Assembly: GCF_947489715.1 (NCBI RefSeq)
Contig: NZ_CANLER010000001.1
Coordinates: forward strand, 186,001-250,000
Source: an uncultured Roseovarius sp.
GTDB lineage: Bacteria; Pseudomonadota; Alphaproteobacteria; Rhodobacterales; Rhodobacteraceae
Direction of reading: 5' to 3'
Length of the DNA stretch: 64,000 nucleotides
The notes below the pieces were generated by a model, which had not been told where the DNA came from, did not search any database, and saw nothing but the letters and a program-made list of their open reading frames with translations. A program made the translations under genes and the position numbers. This document shows positions 1 through 9,433 of this stretch, one piece after another (within the stretch, counting starts at the first letter, position 1; each line of letters opens with the position of its first letter).

Positions 1-66
1 CCTCGCGTCGGCTTGGTTGCTATCTGGCCCTTTGAATGCCTGATCAATTTGATCGGAAAAACGTGA
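1..66 (+). CDS. C-terminal tail of a probable ABC transporter permease (partial)
   Basis: An open frame enters from the left edge and ends at a TGA, giving about 21 residues that end in LINLIGKT. The piece is too short to classify by itself. It lies seven bases upstream of an ATP-binding subunit in the same direction, and the hydrophobic character fits the last membrane segment of an importer permease. The permease assignment is inferred from the neighbour; only the frame and stop are seen. Confidence 0.5.
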   Translation, partial: PRVGLVAIWPFECLINLIGKT

Positions 67-72
67 GGCCCC

Positions 73-1158
73 GTGGACGAAATCCCCCCCAGACTTGAGA
101 TCAAGAACCTCAGACGCCTATACGACGGGCGTCTTGTAGTTGATGATGTCTCGCTCAAGGTTATGCCAGGGCAGGTGACCTGCCTCTTGGGTCCGTCAGG
201 CTGTGGCAAATCGACGACGCTACGGATGATCGCCGGCGTCGAGATGCAGGATAGCGGTGAAATCTGGGTAGATGGCAATCTGATCTGCGACACAATCTAC
301 CGTGTCCCGCCTGAGCGACGCCATATCGGGCTGATGTTTCAGGATTTTGCCCTGTTTCCGCATCTTCGGGTCGGTGAGAACGTGGCCTTTGGCCTGACTG
401 GCGACAAGGCTGAGAAAGGCGCGCGGGTCGAGACACTGCTTGAACGTGTTGGCATGGGCAAATATCTCGATGCCTATCCGCATGAACTTTCCGGGGGTGA
501 ACAACAACGCGTCGCATTGGCCCGTGCGTTGGCACCACGTCCTCGGATCATGCTGATGGACGAGCCGTTTTCGGGGTTGGATAATCGTTTGCGCGACGGC
601 ATCCGGGATGAAACGCTTGAGATTTTGCGCGAGCAGGATACCGCGGTTCTGTTGGTCACCCACGAGCCGGAAGAGGCGATGCGCATGGCTGATGAAATCG
701 CCCTGATGCGCCGTGGCCGGATCGTGCAGCAGGGTGCGCCATACAATATCTACAACGCCCCCGCAGATCGAGACTCGGTTGCATTTTTTAGTGATATCAA
801 TGTGATACGAGGTGATGTTAAAGGATCTTTAGTGGAAACCCCCTTTGGCCAGTTTCTTGCCCCCGGGGTGATGGAAGGTCATGAGGTTGAAATCGTCATA
901 CGTCCACAGCACCTAAAGATAGACTTTGATCGCGACGGGCGCGGACCCAACCCTACAATTTCTGATGGCACACCGGCGCGTGGAATTGTGCAACGGGCGC
1001 GCTTCATGGGTAGCGAAAGCTTGGTGGAATTCAAAATGGACCATGACGGATCTATCCTGAAAGCGACCGTGCCGAATGTTTTCCTGCCCGCAACAGGCAA
1101 GCCGCTGTGGCTGATGATCCGACGGGATCGGTGTTTCGTGTTTCCTGTGGAGGGATAA
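73..1158 (+). CDS. ABC transporter ATP-binding protein, FbpC-like
   Basis: This is the ATPase of a binding-protein-dependent importer and acts on the cytoplasmic face of the membrane. The Walker A motif GPSGCGKST is at about residues 40-48, the signature LSGGEQQR at 139-146, Walker B LMDEP at 161-165 and the switch His at 197. A C-terminal TOBE-like region of about 120 residues follows. Length (361 aa) and order match iron(III) or thiamine/spermidine-type ATPases; FbpC is the closest family I recognise, but the substrate cannot be read from the sequence. The start is GTG and follows the end of the permease frame by seven bases, so the two are probably cotranscribed. The next gene begins two bases after its stop. 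Confidence 0.85.
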   Translation: MDEIPPRLEIKNLRRLYDGRLVVDDVSLKVMPGQVTCLLGPSGCGKSTTLRMIAGVEMQDSGEIWVDGNLICDTIYRVPPERRHIGLMFQDFALFPHLRVGENVAFGLTGDKAEKGARVETLLERVGMGKYLDAYPHELSGGEQQRVALARALAPRPRIMLMDEPFSGLDNRLRDGIRDETLEILREQDTAVLLVTHEPEEAMRMADEIALMRRGRIVQQGAPYNIYNAPADRDSVAFFSDINVIRGDVKGSLVETPFGQFLAPGVMEGHEVEIVIRPQHLKIDFDRDGRGPNPTISDGTPARGIVQRARFMGSESLVEFKMDHDGSILKATVPNVFLPATGKPLWLMIRRDRCFVFPVEG

Positions 1159-1160
1159 AA

Positions 1161-1916
1161 ATGTCTGATCTGACGGGGAAGCGCGCACTGGTGACCGGTG
1201 GGGCCGGGGGCATAGGCTTGGCCTGTGCCCAGAGTTTGGCGAAGGCTGGCGCGCACGTGACCATTACAGATGTTTCGGATGAGGTGTGCATGCGCGCCAT
1301 GGTGGATCTGCCAGCAGGTGTCGATTGGATCACCTTCGACGTCAGCGATCGCGCCGCGGTTGAACGCGGCTTTGCCGAGCTTGAAGCAGGGGGAGGTGTA
1401 GATATCCTAGTGACCTGCGCCGCTATTGTGAAAGCCGCGCATATACTGGATTTCGACCCCGACGATTTTTCGCGCATCATTGATGTAAACCTGACCGGCA
1501 CATTCCATTGCTGCCAGTTGGCGGGGCGGCAGATGGTTGCGAAGAACTGGGGACGGATCATCACGCTGAGCTCGGTTAATGGCCAGATAGCCAATATCGG
1601 GCGTGGGGCCTATTCTTGCAGCAAGGGAGGCGTTGATATGCTGACGCGGCTTTTAGCTGCGGAATTAGGTGGCAGCGGTGTAACGGCCAATGCGGTGGCA
1701 CCGATTCCGGTCAATACACCCATGATCAAACAGGTGCATGGACCAAAAGACCGTGCGCTTTGGTATGCGCAGACCCCGATTGAACGCTATGCGGAACCGG
1801 CGGAGGTAGCCTCGGCCGTGTGTTACCTTGCGTCCGACGAGGCGGCGTTCATCAATGGGCATATTTTGAACGTTGATGGCGGTTTCATGGCCTCTGGCGT
1901 GCTACCGCGCGGCTGA
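1161..1916 (+). CDS. SDR family oxidoreductase (FabG-like)
   Basis: A short-chain dehydrogenase of 251 residues, using NAD(H) or NADP(H) on an unknown substrate. The nucleotide-binding motif TGGAGGIG is at residues 12-19, Asn109 is the structural/catalytic Asn, and the Ser137/Tyr150/Lys154 set is intact (YSCSK). The C-terminal segment with NVDGGF is typical of the classical family. The usual NNAG motif reads TCAA here, which is uncommon. The ATG was chosen because it follows the ABC gene by two bases; the frame also stays open upstream inside that gene. Linkage to the importer suggests oxidation of the imported compound, which is inference. Confidence 0.85.
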   Translation: MSDLTGKRALVTGGAGGIGLACAQSLAKAGAHVTITDVSDEVCMRAMVDLPAGVDWITFDVSDRAAVERGFAELEAGGGVDILVTCAAIVKAAHILDFDPDDFSRIIDVNLTGTFHCCQLAGRQMVAKNWGRIITLSSVNGQIANIGRGAYSCSKGGVDMLTRLLAAELGGSGVTANAVAPIPVNTPMIKQVHGPKDRALWYAQTPIERYAEPAEVASAVCYLASDEAAFINGHILNVDGGFMASGVLPRG

Positions 1917-1987
1917 TTTTACGCGTATAAGTTGTTGTGCTAAAGTAACATTATTACTGTGGTTTCCGCAGGCTAACGGATTGAGAT

Positions 1988-3097
1988 ATGCGCAATTTCT
2001 TGACTCAAAAGCGGCAGGTGCCGCCAGCCTGTTTTCTTATTCTGGTGGCACCCGTGCTGGTTTTCGTCCTCAGCGACTGGCTTGTGCCGCAACTGGGTGT
2101 GCCGATGTTGCAGATCACCGCAGACGAATTACTGATTGACGGCAAAGGATACCTGGAAGCAGCGGGGCGTAATCGTTATCTGGCCGCGTTGATGTTCTTT
2201 ACTGTTCTGGTGGTCATTGCCGTGGTGATGTTCATCGCAGAATTGTTGCGCCCGTTGACGATCAAGACGCGGGTGTTGGCAGTTGCGGTATTTCTGGCGA
2301 CGCAATTGCCGGTCCTAAGTACCGTGATGAGCCATCAGGAAGACAGCATTACAACCTGGCGATCCTATCATCAGCTGGGCGAGGATGTGATGGCTGAGGT
2401 GCTGTCACGTGGCACGGTTCGGCGGTGTCAGGATGTAGTGGTGAAAGATGGTATCGAGCAGTTTCAGAACAATCCCGGCAAAAAGCTTATAGCAGGGCGG
2501 CCCTGTACCAATAACCCGGCGATGGCGCTGTTCCGGCTGCTTCTGGATGTCGGTTCGACCTTATCGGGAATCGGCGTTGCGGCGCTGGTTCTGGGGATGA
2601 TCCTGTCATTATCGCACCCACCCAAAGGGACGCCACTGGAAGAACGTGCCTTTGATCATGGCCGCAATCAGCGGGCGGCTCGGCGGTTTCTTTATCTGGC
2701 CGGGTTGATGCTGAGTTCGGGCATGTTCATGGCGATGGCCTGGATGCATTGGCCAATGCCGCTGGTCGATACAAAAGCACATCCGGGCTATGGTGAGGCG
2801 ATCAAGGCAACGCTATTCTATTCCGGTGTTTTTTATACGCTTTTGATCGTGACGGGGTTTGGTCCGGTGATGTTTCTGGCGGCACGGCGGTCAGATCAAC
2901 TGGCGCTCGAAAGCCTGATGGTGGAAGAAAGCACGTCTGAGGCGGCAGCGGATAAAATCGTTCCTACAGTCACACGGCTAGATAAGTGGAAGGCCAGCCA
3001 CGGTTTGCAGATCAGTATGACCGAAGCGATACAAGCGTTAATTGCAACGGGGTCACCTCTGCTGACAGCTTTCGCCGGAAGCTTTTCGCCAGTTTAA
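1988..3097 (+). CDS. Hypothetical multi-pass membrane protein
   Basis: I do not recognise this 369-residue protein. It has hydrophobic stretches near residues 15-35, 62-85, 90-112, 190-210, 232-252 and 275-298, so about five or six membrane segments. A polar loop between the third and fourth holds two cysteines (near RRCQD and GRPCTN) that could pair in the periplasm. The C-terminal part is polar. It stands alone between the SDR gene and tat, with about 70 bases upstream and 265 downstream. No catalytic motif is visible. Confidence 0.6.
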   Translation: MRNFLTQKRQVPPACFLILVAPVLVFVLSDWLVPQLGVPMLQITADELLIDGKGYLEAAGRNRYLAALMFFTVLVVIAVVMFIAELLRPLTIKTRVLAVAVFLATQLPVLSTVMSHQEDSITTWRSYHQLGEDVMAEVLSRGTVRRCQDVVVKDGIEQFQNNPGKKLIAGRPCTNNPAMALFRLLLDVGSTLSGIGVAALVLGMILSLSHPPKGTPLEERAFDHGRNQRAARRFLYLAGLMLSSGMFMAMAWMHWPMPLVDTKAHPGYGEAIKATLFYSGVFYTLLIVTGFGPVMFLAARRSDQLALESLMVEESTSEAAADKIVPTVTRLDKWKASHGLQISMTEAIQALIATGSPLLTAFAGSFSPV

Positions 3098-3362
3098 GCC
3101 GTGCGTTGCGGCGCTCAATGTGAGTTTGGGATTGTCCGAACAAGCTGAGCGAGACATTTTTTAGATGACATGCCGGATGGTTGAATGGCAGTGCTGCCAA
3201 CTCTTCAGCGCCCCGTACTATGCGGATGATCCCGCATTTTTTACCCGATTTGGCCTGCTTGCGGCGCTTTGGTTCTTCCAACCTGCCTTGGAAGGGCTTA
3301 GATACAGTTGACGAAATTCCCGGCGCCGCTCAAAGATGGCGCCGAGTTAGGGAGAATTGAAC

Positions 3363-3587
3363 ATGCTGAACAATATCGGTCTTCCGGGCCTTCTGCTGAT
3401 TGCGGTCGTGGTGCTGGTTCTTTTTGGACGCGGCAAGATATCGTCGCTGATGGGTGAAGTTGGCAAAGGCATCACCTCATTCAAAAAAGGCGTTGCCGAG
3501 GGTAACAAAGAAATCGACGATGCCAGCGAAGATGCGGCAGATGCGGCCAAGGACGTGACGCCCGAAGACGAAAAAGACAAGGCCTGA
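3363..3587 (+). CDS. tatA: Twin-arginine translocase subunit TatA
   Basis: TatA forms the pore-forming oligomer of the Tat system, which exports folded proteins across the inner membrane. The 74-residue protein has one N-terminal membrane helix, an FGRGKI hinge and an amphipathic helix ([17 protein letters not shown]), then a short acidic tail rich in Asp and Glu. The start was set at ATG because GGAG lies eight bases upstream; a TTG six bases earlier is in frame but lacks this spacing. It is followed after eight bases by tatB, and tatC overlaps tatB, so all three form one operon. Confidence 0.95.
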   Translation: MLNNIGLPGLLLIAVVVLVLFGRGKISSLMGEVGKGITSFKKGVAEGNKEIDDASEDAADAAKDVTPEDEKDKA

Positions 3588-3595
3588 GAACGTAG

Positions 3596-4159
3596 ATGTT
3601 CGACCTGGGCTGGACCGAGCTACTGCTGATCGGCATCGTGGCGTTGATCGTCGTGGGGCCAAAGGACCTGCCGGGTATGTTCCGGGCAGTTGGCAATTTT
3701 GTTGGCAAGGCCAAGGGGATGGCGCGCGAATTCAGTCGGGCGATGAACGAAGCGGCGGATGATGCGGGTGTCAGCGATGTGACCAACACGCTGAAAAAGG
3801 CCAGCAATCCAATGTCGAGCGCGATGGACGAGGTCAAGAAAGCCACCAGCTTCACCGAGCAGACGATGAATAGCGGCAAACCCAAGGGGGGCAGCTCGAC
3901 ACTCTCGCCCGAGAGGCAGGCGCAGGCCGACAAGATCCGTGACAAGGCTGCGGAAAAGGCCACTGAACGCAAGGCGGACGAGGCTGCGAAAGCCGCTGAA
4001 GCTAAACCGGCAGCAAAGAAGGCCCCTGCCAAGAAAGCGCCTGTTAAAAAGCCTGCAGCTAAGAAACCGGCGACCAAGAGCACAGCGACGAAGCCAGCGG
4101 CAAAGAAAGCAACGGCCAAAAGGGCGGCGACCAAGAAATCCGCTGAGGGCAAGGCATGA
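3596..4159 (+). CDS. tatB: Sec-independent translocase subunit TatB with lysine-rich tail
   Basis: TatB works with TatC to receive twin-arginine signal peptides. The N-terminus ([21 protein letters not shown]) gives the short membrane helix with the Glu near residue 8 expected of TatB, followed by GPKDLPG and an amphipathic helix. The 187-residue length is ordinary. The last 55 or so residues are a low-complexity Lys/Ala/Pro tail with repeated KKPA and KKAP units, like a histone H1 tail. Its stop overlaps the tatC start (ATGA), which implies translational coupling. Confidence 0.95.
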   Translation: MFDLGWTELLLIGIVALIVVGPKDLPGMFRAVGNFVGKAKGMAREFSRAMNEAADDAGVSDVTNTLKKASNPMSSAMDEVKKATSFTEQTMNSGKPKGGSSTLSPERQAQADKIRDKAAEKATERKADEAAKAAEAKPAAKKAPAKKAPVKKPAAKKPATKSTATKPAAKKATAKRAATKKSAEGKA

Positions 4160-5064
4160 GCAATCCCGAAGAGATCGAAGACAGCTCAGCCCCGCTGATT
4201 GAGCACCTGGCGGAACTACGCAATCGGCTGATCCATTCGGTCGTGGCTTTCATCATCGGCATGGTGATCTGTTTTACGGTCGCCACGCCGATTTTCAATT
4301 TTCTTACGGCCCCCTTATGCTCGGTGCTCGCTGAGAGAGGGCAAGACTGCGACCTTATTTTTATTAGCCCGCAGGAAGGTTTTTTTGTCGCGATCAAGGT
4401 CTCGCTACTGGGTGGGTTTATCCTGGCATTCCCCTATATCGCCAACCAGATGTGGCGGTTCGTGGCGCCGGGACTCTATAAATCCGAGAAGGGTGCATTC
4501 TTGCCGTTCCTTGTCGCGTCTCCCTTCATGTTCTTTCTTGGCGCGTCCTTTGCCTTTTATGTGGTTACGCCTCTGGCCTATGATTTTTTCTTGGGGTTCC
4601 AGCAATTCGGCAATGCTGGCGAAGCGGTCGAGGGCGGGCAAAACGCGGCACCGTTGAGCGTGGTTTTCCAGGGCTCGGCGCAGGAATATCTGAACCTTAC
4701 GATCAAATTCATCGTGGCGTTTGGCATGTGCTTCCAACTGCCCGTGCTTTTGACACTCATGGGAAAGGCGGGGTTGGTCAGTTCAGAGGGCTTGCGCGCT
4801 GTACGTAAATACGCTGTGGTTGGCATCCTGGTGCTGGCCGCACTTGTCACGCCGCCGGATGTGATCACGCAGGTGATCCTCTTTGTTGTGGTCTACGGTC
4901 TTTACGAGGTGTCGATCCAGCTGGTCAAACGTGTGGAAAAGCAGCGCGAAGCGCGGATGCGCGCGGAAGGTACCTGGTTCGAGGATGACGAGGAAGAAGC
5001 CGACGAAGAGTTGGCTGACGAGTTGGCGTCCGAGCTCGATGAGGCAAAGGGTGACAAACCGTGA
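4156..5064 (+). CDS. tatC: Twin-arginine translocase subunit TatC with acidic tail
   Basis: TatC is the multi-spanning receptor core of the Tat translocon. The N-terminal [14 protein letters not shown] motif and the later SPQEGFF and [14 protein letters not shown] stretches are typical, and six membrane segments can be placed. The protein is 302 residues, longer than the roughly 250 of many homologues. The excess is partly a periplasmic loop with a GGQNA stretch and partly a strongly acidic cytoplasmic C-terminus ([20 protein letters not shown]). It overlaps tatB by four bases upstream and the DUF815 gene by four bases downstream. Confidence 0.96.
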   Translation: MSNPEEIEDSSAPLIEHLAELRNRLIHSVVAFIIGMVICFTVATPIFNFLTAPLCSVLAERGQDCDLIFISPQEGFFVAIKVSLLGGFILAFPYIANQMWRFVAPGLYKSEKGAFLPFLVASPFMFFLGASFAFYVVTPLAYDFFLGFQQFGNAGEAVEGGQNAAPLSVVFQGSAQEYLNLTIKFIVAFGMCFQLPVLLTLMGKAGLVSSEGLRAVRKYAVVGILVLAALVTPPDVITQVILFVVVYGLYEVSIQLVKRVEKQREARMRAEGTWFEDDEEEADEELADELASELDEAKGDKP

Positions 5065-5897
5065 GCGATCCGGTGGAGCGGATCGCGGATGCGCTGGAAC
5101 GGCTGAGCCCTGCGCCGCTGGAACCGCCTGATTTTAAGGCTGCTGATGCATTCGTTTGGCACATAAATCCTGATCGGGTGCAGCCGGTCGGAAAGGTCAA
5201 TCGTGTTGAAATGGACCTATTGGTCGGGATAGATCGATCGCGCGATACGCTGCTGGAGAACACTCAGCAATTTGCCCGAGGCCTGCCTGCAAATAACGCG
5301 CTTTTGTGGGGCGCTAGGGGGATGGGAAAATCCTCCCTCGTGAAGGCTGTGCATGCGGCGGTGTTGGCGCAAGGATTGCCCCTCAAGATCGTGGAGTTGC
5401 AGCGCGAAGATTTGGCGAGCGTTGGGCGTCTTCTGAATATACTGCGTGTCAGCACGGAGCGGTTCCTTCTCTTTTGCGATGATCTGAGCTTTTCCCACGA
5501 TGACCAGCACTACAAATCGCTCAAAGCGGTTCTGGACGGTGGGATTGAAGGGCGGCCAGAAAACGTGGTCTTTTATGCGACCTCAAACCGCCGACATCTG
5601 ATGCCGCGCGACATGATCGAAAATGAACGCTCGACCGCGATTAACCCAAGTGAGGCTGTAGAAGAAAAGGTTTCACTTTCGGACCGGTTCGGGCTTTGGT
5701 TGGGCTTCCATCCCTGTGATCAGGATGAGTATTTGGCAATGATCCGTGGGTATTGTGATGCCTACGGGATCGACATTGACAACGAGACTTTGCGTGCAGA
5801 GGCCATCGAATGGCAAGCGACACGTGGGGCGCGATCGGGCCGGGTAGCATGGCAGTATTTCACTGATCTGGCCGGGCGTCACGGCGTTTCAATCTGA
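5061..5897 (+). CDS. DUF815-family ATP-binding protein
   Basis: This is an AAA-type ATPase of the DUF815 family, function not established. The Walker A motif GARGMGKSS lies near residue 77, and an FCDDLSF segment near residue 138 serves as Walker B. ATSNRRHLMP resembles sensor 1. Length (278 aa) is normal for the family. It overlaps tatC by four bases, so it is the last gene of the tat operon. The same linkage occurs in other Rhodobacterales as I know them, but no role in export has been shown. Confidence 0.85.
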   Translation: MSDPVERIADALERLSPAPLEPPDFKAADAFVWHINPDRVQPVGKVNRVEMDLLVGIDRSRDTLLENTQQFARGLPANNALLWGARGMGKSSLVKAVHAAVLAQGLPLKIVELQREDLASVGRLLNILRVSTERFLLFCDDLSFSHDDQHYKSLKAVLDGGIEGRPENVVFYATSNRRHLMPRDMIENERSTAINPSEAVEEKVSLSDRFGLWLGFHPCDQDEYLAMIRGYCDAYGIDIDNETLRAEAIEWQATRGARSGRVAWQYFTDLAGRHGVSI

Positions 5898-6038
5898 ATA
5901 ATGACATAGCTGGGGCTGGCATTTTGCCCCGATGCGTCACGGTCTAACGCGTCGAAGCGCCGCGCCGCGCCCTTAGCGCAAAACCTCAATGATCGTCAGT
6001 GAATTCCTTTGGGATGGTGCGATCGCCCGATTTTTAGT

Positions 6039-7190
6039 TTAGCCCAGATAGGGCATGGGATCGACGCTGTCGAAACCTTTGCGGACTTCGAAATGAAGGG
6101 CCGCTGTGCCCTCTCGACGGATTTCGGCCAGTTTTTGCCCTCGAGCGACTTGATCGCCTTTCTTGACAGCAACACCAGCTACATTTGAATAAACCGTCAA
6201 TAGGTTGTCGGGGTGTTTGATCACGATGATCGGGATGCCGTTTGTATCTTCCGTGATTGCGGCAACCACGCCCGAAGCCGCTGCCTTGACCGGAGAACCG
6301 GGATTGGCGGCTATGTCGATGCCTTCGTTCTTACCCTTCTGATATTCGCGGATTATGTCGCCGCGGACCGGGAAACCCATGCGCGACTTTTTTACGGAAG
6401 CGGTTGTGCGACTTTCGCCAAGGTCCGGCGCAGCAGCGGATTTTTCCGGGCGCGCGGCAGGTTTTGTATCCTCGGTCGGTAGCGGTTTTGTGGCGCTTGG
6501 CGGTGTGGGCGTCGGTGTGCCTTCCCCGGGGGCGGTGGCCGCGGCAAGAGGTACGGGGCTTCCGTCTTGTTGTGCAACCGGGATCAAAAGAAATTGTCCT
6601 TCGCGTACCGCAAAATCACTGTTCAGCCCGTTCCAGTCAGCGAGGCTGCGGATTGACACATTATAAAGCCTGGCGATGGTGAATGCAGTTTCACCCCGCT
6701 CTACCTTGTGGCGGATCGGTTCCACACCGGTCTGAGAAGGTGGTGCGAGCGCCGTGGTCTGCACTTCGGACGTTTGCGCATTTTCGAGCGCATTGCCGGC
6801 AATCGACGTAATTTCTGAATTCGGGGGTTGGATTGGGCCACCACTGGGTTCAGCGACACGACCGGGCAGGGCGATGATTTCACCCTGTCGCAAGATATCG
6901 CCGCTTTGAACGCCATTGAATGTAGCCAACTGGTTCGGGTCAACACCGACACGGGCGGCCACACTGGCCACAGTATCGCCACGCCGGGCGACGGCCACCT
7001 GATAACCGGGATAAGAAATGATGCCCCGGCTGTCGGGTTCTGGGCGATTAGCGGTTGCCGTCCGGGCTGCGGCCGAGGTGTTGAGAGCTTTACCGCCGCG
7101 CAGATCGAAATCCAGCGGTTCATCGCAGGCGCTCAGTAGCATCAGAGCCGAGCCGGCCAAAGCCAAGGCGGGGCGTGTTGGAAAGGTCAT
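6039..7190 (-). CDS. nlpD: NlpD-like lipoprotein, LysM plus degenerate M23 (LytM) domain
   Basis: A lipoprotein expected to activate a periplasmic cell-wall amidase during division. A signal sequence ends in the lipobox LLSAC (Cys about residue 22). Two LysM domains lie at about residues 62-108 and 160-205, then a Pro/Thr/Lys-rich linker, then a LytM fold from about 275. All the zinc ligand positions of active M23 peptidases are changed: GKNEGID for H-x3-D, TVYSN for YxH, and ALHFEV for HLHFEV. That pattern is shared with NlpD and EnvC. Gene order surE-pcm-nlpD, as in E. coli, supports the assignment. Confidence 0.85.
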   Translation of the reverse strand: MTFPTRPALALAGSALMLLSACDEPLDFDLRGGKALNTSAAARTATANRPEPDSRGIISYPGYQVAVARRGDTVASVAARVGVDPNQLATFNGVQSGDILRQGEIIALPGRVAEPSGGPIQPPNSEITSIAGNALENAQTSEVQTTALAPPSQTGVEPIRHKVERGETAFTIARLYNVSIRSLADWNGLNSDFAVREGQFLLIPVAQQDGSPVPLAAATAPGEGTPTPTPPSATKPLPTEDTKPAARPEKSAAAPDLGESRTTASVKKSRMGFPVRGDIIREYQKGKNEGIDIAANPGSPVKAAASGVVAAITEDTNGIPIIVIKHPDNLLTVYSNVAGVAVKKGDQVARGQKLAEIRREGTAALHFEVRKGFDSVDPMPYLG

Positions 7191-7255
7191 ATGCTCGTGT
7201 CCTCGTCATCTGCCCCTTGTGCTCCGGGGCTTGAAATTATGCTTCTCTAACCTTT

Positions 7256-7912
7256 TTACGCGTCTTTGCCCAGTCCTTCGACCAGGGGTACAAAACGCAC
7301 CGGAAGCAATTCGTCATAGTCAAATCCCTGATCTGTGCGGGTGACGCGGATCAGGTGCTGAACGGTATCGGACTGACCAACCGGCACCACCATGATACCC
7401 CCGATCTTGAGTTGCGCCAATAGGGGCCCGGGTGGGTCTTCGGCGGCTGCGGTTACCAGGATACGGTCGAAAGGTGCCTGATCCGGCAGACCAAAGCTGC
7501 CATCGGCGACGACCGGTGTGATATTCGTCAGATTCAGGTCGTTGAAAATTGCACTGGCCTCGCGCACCAGGCGTTTGTGGCGGTCGACTGTATAGACCCG
7601 TCGCGCCAGCTGGCTGAGGATCGCCGCCTGATAGCCCGATCCGGTCCCAACCTCCAGGATCTTGTTGCGTGGTTCAATCTTTAGCGCCTGTGTCATAAGG
7701 CCGACCACCGAGGGCTGACTGATGGTTTGGCCGCAGGCAATTGGAAGCGGCATGTCTTCATAAGCGCGTTCCGAGAATAGCCCACGGATAAATGGACCGC
7801 GGTCAACCTTTTCCATTGCAGTCAGGACGCGCGCATCGGTAACGCCCTTGGAGCGCAGCGCAAAGAGGAACTGCATTTTGCGTTCGGCGATATCGTCTTC
7901 TGCGTCGCTCAT
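7256..7912 (-). CDS. pcm: Protein-L-isoaspartate O-methyltransferase
   Basis: Repairs damaged proteins by methylating L-isoaspartyl residues with S-adenosylmethionine in the cytoplasm. The SAM-binding motif [12 protein letters not shown] is near residue 80, preceded by the family signature [37 protein letters not shown] forms the later motifs. Length (218 aa) is standard. Its ATG overlaps the surE stop by four bases, so the two are translated together, and nlpD follows 65 bases on. Confidence 0.95.
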   Translation of the reverse strand: MSDAEDDIAERKMQFLFALRSKGVTDARVLTAMEKVDRGPFIRGLFSERAYEDMPLPIACGQTISQPSVVGLMTQALKIEPRNKILEVGTGSGYQAAILSQLARRVYTVDRHKRLVREASAIFNDLNLTNITPVVADGSFGLPDQAPFDRILVTAAAEDPPGPLLAQLKIGGIMVVPVGQSDTVQHLIRVTRTDQGFDYDELLPVRFVPLVEGLGKDA

Positions 7913-8691
7913 TCGATGGCTTTCAGTGGCTCCAGCACGTCATGGGCTGTCAGATCGGCTCGCATCGGTGTGACCGAGATGTAGCCTTGTAGATTAACAT
8001 CTGCGTCCGATCCTGGCATGGTGGGTTGCTGTTGCGGTGCCCCTGTTACCCAGAGAAAACGGCGGCCCGAGGGTGAGAGGTGTGGCTGAACCCCAAATCC
8101 CATATCGCGGCGGAACCCTTGTGGTGCCGAACGGACACCTTTGACATTTGCGGCGGGCACCGGTGGGAAGTTGATATTGTAAAAAATGCCGTAGTCATCC
8201 TTGGTCCAGACACCCTTATCCAGCAGGGTGCGCAGGGTTTGCAGACCATGCACACGGGCCGCTTCGAACTGGTCATCGAGATCGCGATTTTCGGGGCCGT
8301 AGTACTGGCTTAGGGCAATCGCTGGGATGCCCTGAAGGGCCGCTTCCATCGCTGCGCCGACTGTGCCGGAATAGACGGCATTTTCGGCAGAATTGTTGCC
8401 GCGATTGACGCCTGACAGCACTAAGTCCGGCAGCGTGTCTTTCATTACATCATGCACACCGACCAGCACACAATCGGCAGGGCTGCCCTGTGTTGCATAA
8501 TTGCGTTCACCCATTTGGGTTACCAGCATCGGTTGCGTATAAGAGATACAGTGACCGACGCCGGACTGCTCGAATGCCGGCGCAACGGTCCATACTTCGC
8601 CGTTGGGACCAGCAAGTTCGGTTGCGATGTCATGCATCACTTTTAGTCCAGGGGCGTTGATGCCGTCGTCATTGGTGATGAGAATGCGCAA
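7909..8691 (-). CDS. surE: 5'/3'-nucleotidase SurE
   Basis: A metal-dependent nucleotidase and survival protein. The N-terminal NDDGINAPG carries the two metal-binding aspartates, and [25 protein letters not shown] is the conserved active-site stretch. Length of 260 residues matches the family. First gene of the surE-pcm-nlpD run, overlapping pcm by four bases. Confidence 0.96.
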   Translation of the reverse strand: MRILITNDDGINAPGLKVMHDIATELAGPNGEVWTVAPAFEQSGVGHCISYTQPMLVTQMGERNYATQGSPADCVLVGVHDVMKDTLPDLVLSGVNRGNNSAENAVYSGTVGAAMEAALQGIPAIALSQYYGPENRDLDDQFEAARVHGLQTLRTLLDKGVWTKDDYGIFYNINFPPVPAANVKGVRSAPQGFRRDMGFGVQPHLSPSGRRFLWVTGAPQQQPTMPGSDADVNLQGYISVTPMRADLTAHDVLEPLKAIE

Positions 8692-8779
8692 ATGTCAGCC
8701 CCTTTATGCTTTGAGCCTTAGTAGCGGCGGCAATGCGGCGGAGCAAGCGTTGGGGCGCTTTGATGGCATGCCCACGTAG

Positions 8780-9433
8780 TTAGCCGAGTTCGTTCAGTAG
8801 GCGACGGGCCTCGTCCTTGGGATTCGCCAATGGTGTGCGGTCTTCTCCTGGAAAAAAGCGGGCGCGGGTGGCGGTTGGCATGGGATTTGGCGTCAGGATG
8901 TGAACATGAGGGCCGGTCCGAACGGTTTCGGACTGCCAACTGCGGGCAAGAGCAATTTGTGCGGATTTGCTGGCGCCATAAGCTCCGAAGAATTTTGCAC
9001 CCGCTTGTGGGTCATCAAAGAAAAGAGCTGTTCCCTCGGCGCCCAGAAGCGGTGAGATAAAGGGAATAAGCTGGCCGGTGGCAGTGACGTTGCAAGTGAC
9101 AGATTTTGTCCAATCCTTTGCGTCTAGATGTGCCGCTGGTGTCAATGGAGCGGCGTGGATTGCGGTGTGCGCCCAAATATCAAGCATGCCCCAGCGATCA
9201 TGGATCGAGCGACATAGCTGCGCCATTGCATCTGTATTGGTGATGTCCATAGGGGCCAGGGTGGCTTGGCCTCCAGCTGCTTGAATCCGATCGTCCAGTT
9301 CTTCCAGCGCGCCGGTGGTACGGCCCACGGCAACAATATGATGCGTCTTTGCCAGGTCTTCTGCGAGCGCCGCGCCCAACCCACGCGAAGCACCGGTGAT
9401 CAGGGCAATTTTGGGAGAGGTGGTATCTGTCAT
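8780..9433 (-). CDS. SDR family oxidoreductase
   Basis: A 217-residue short-chain dehydrogenase of unknown substrate. The motif TGASRGLGAALA at about residues 14-25 binds the nucleotide. The catalytic region is YGASK (FFGAYGASKSAQIALARSW), giving the Tyr and Lys. The usual NNAG is replaced by HTAIHAAP. It is short for the family because the C-terminal substrate loop is small. It lies in the same direction as purF and the small gene at 9790 but is separated from them by a 356-base gap, so it probably has its own promoter. Confidence 0.8.
   Translation of the reverse strand: MTDTTSPKIALITGASRGLGAALAEDLAKTHHIVAVGRTTGALEELDDRIQAAGGQATLAPMDITNTDAMAQLCRSIHDRWGMLDIWAHTAIHAAPLTPAAHLDAKDWTKSVTCNVTATGQLIPFISPLLGAEGTALFFDDPQAGAKFFGAYGASKSAQIALARSWQSETVRTGPHVHILTPNPMPTATRARFFPGEDRTPLANPKDEARRLLNELG

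Noticed and set aside
3012-3281. An 89-codon minus-strand frame upstream of tatA
   Set aside because: It overlaps the end of the membrane-protein gene, is unlike any family and has no ribosome-binding site.
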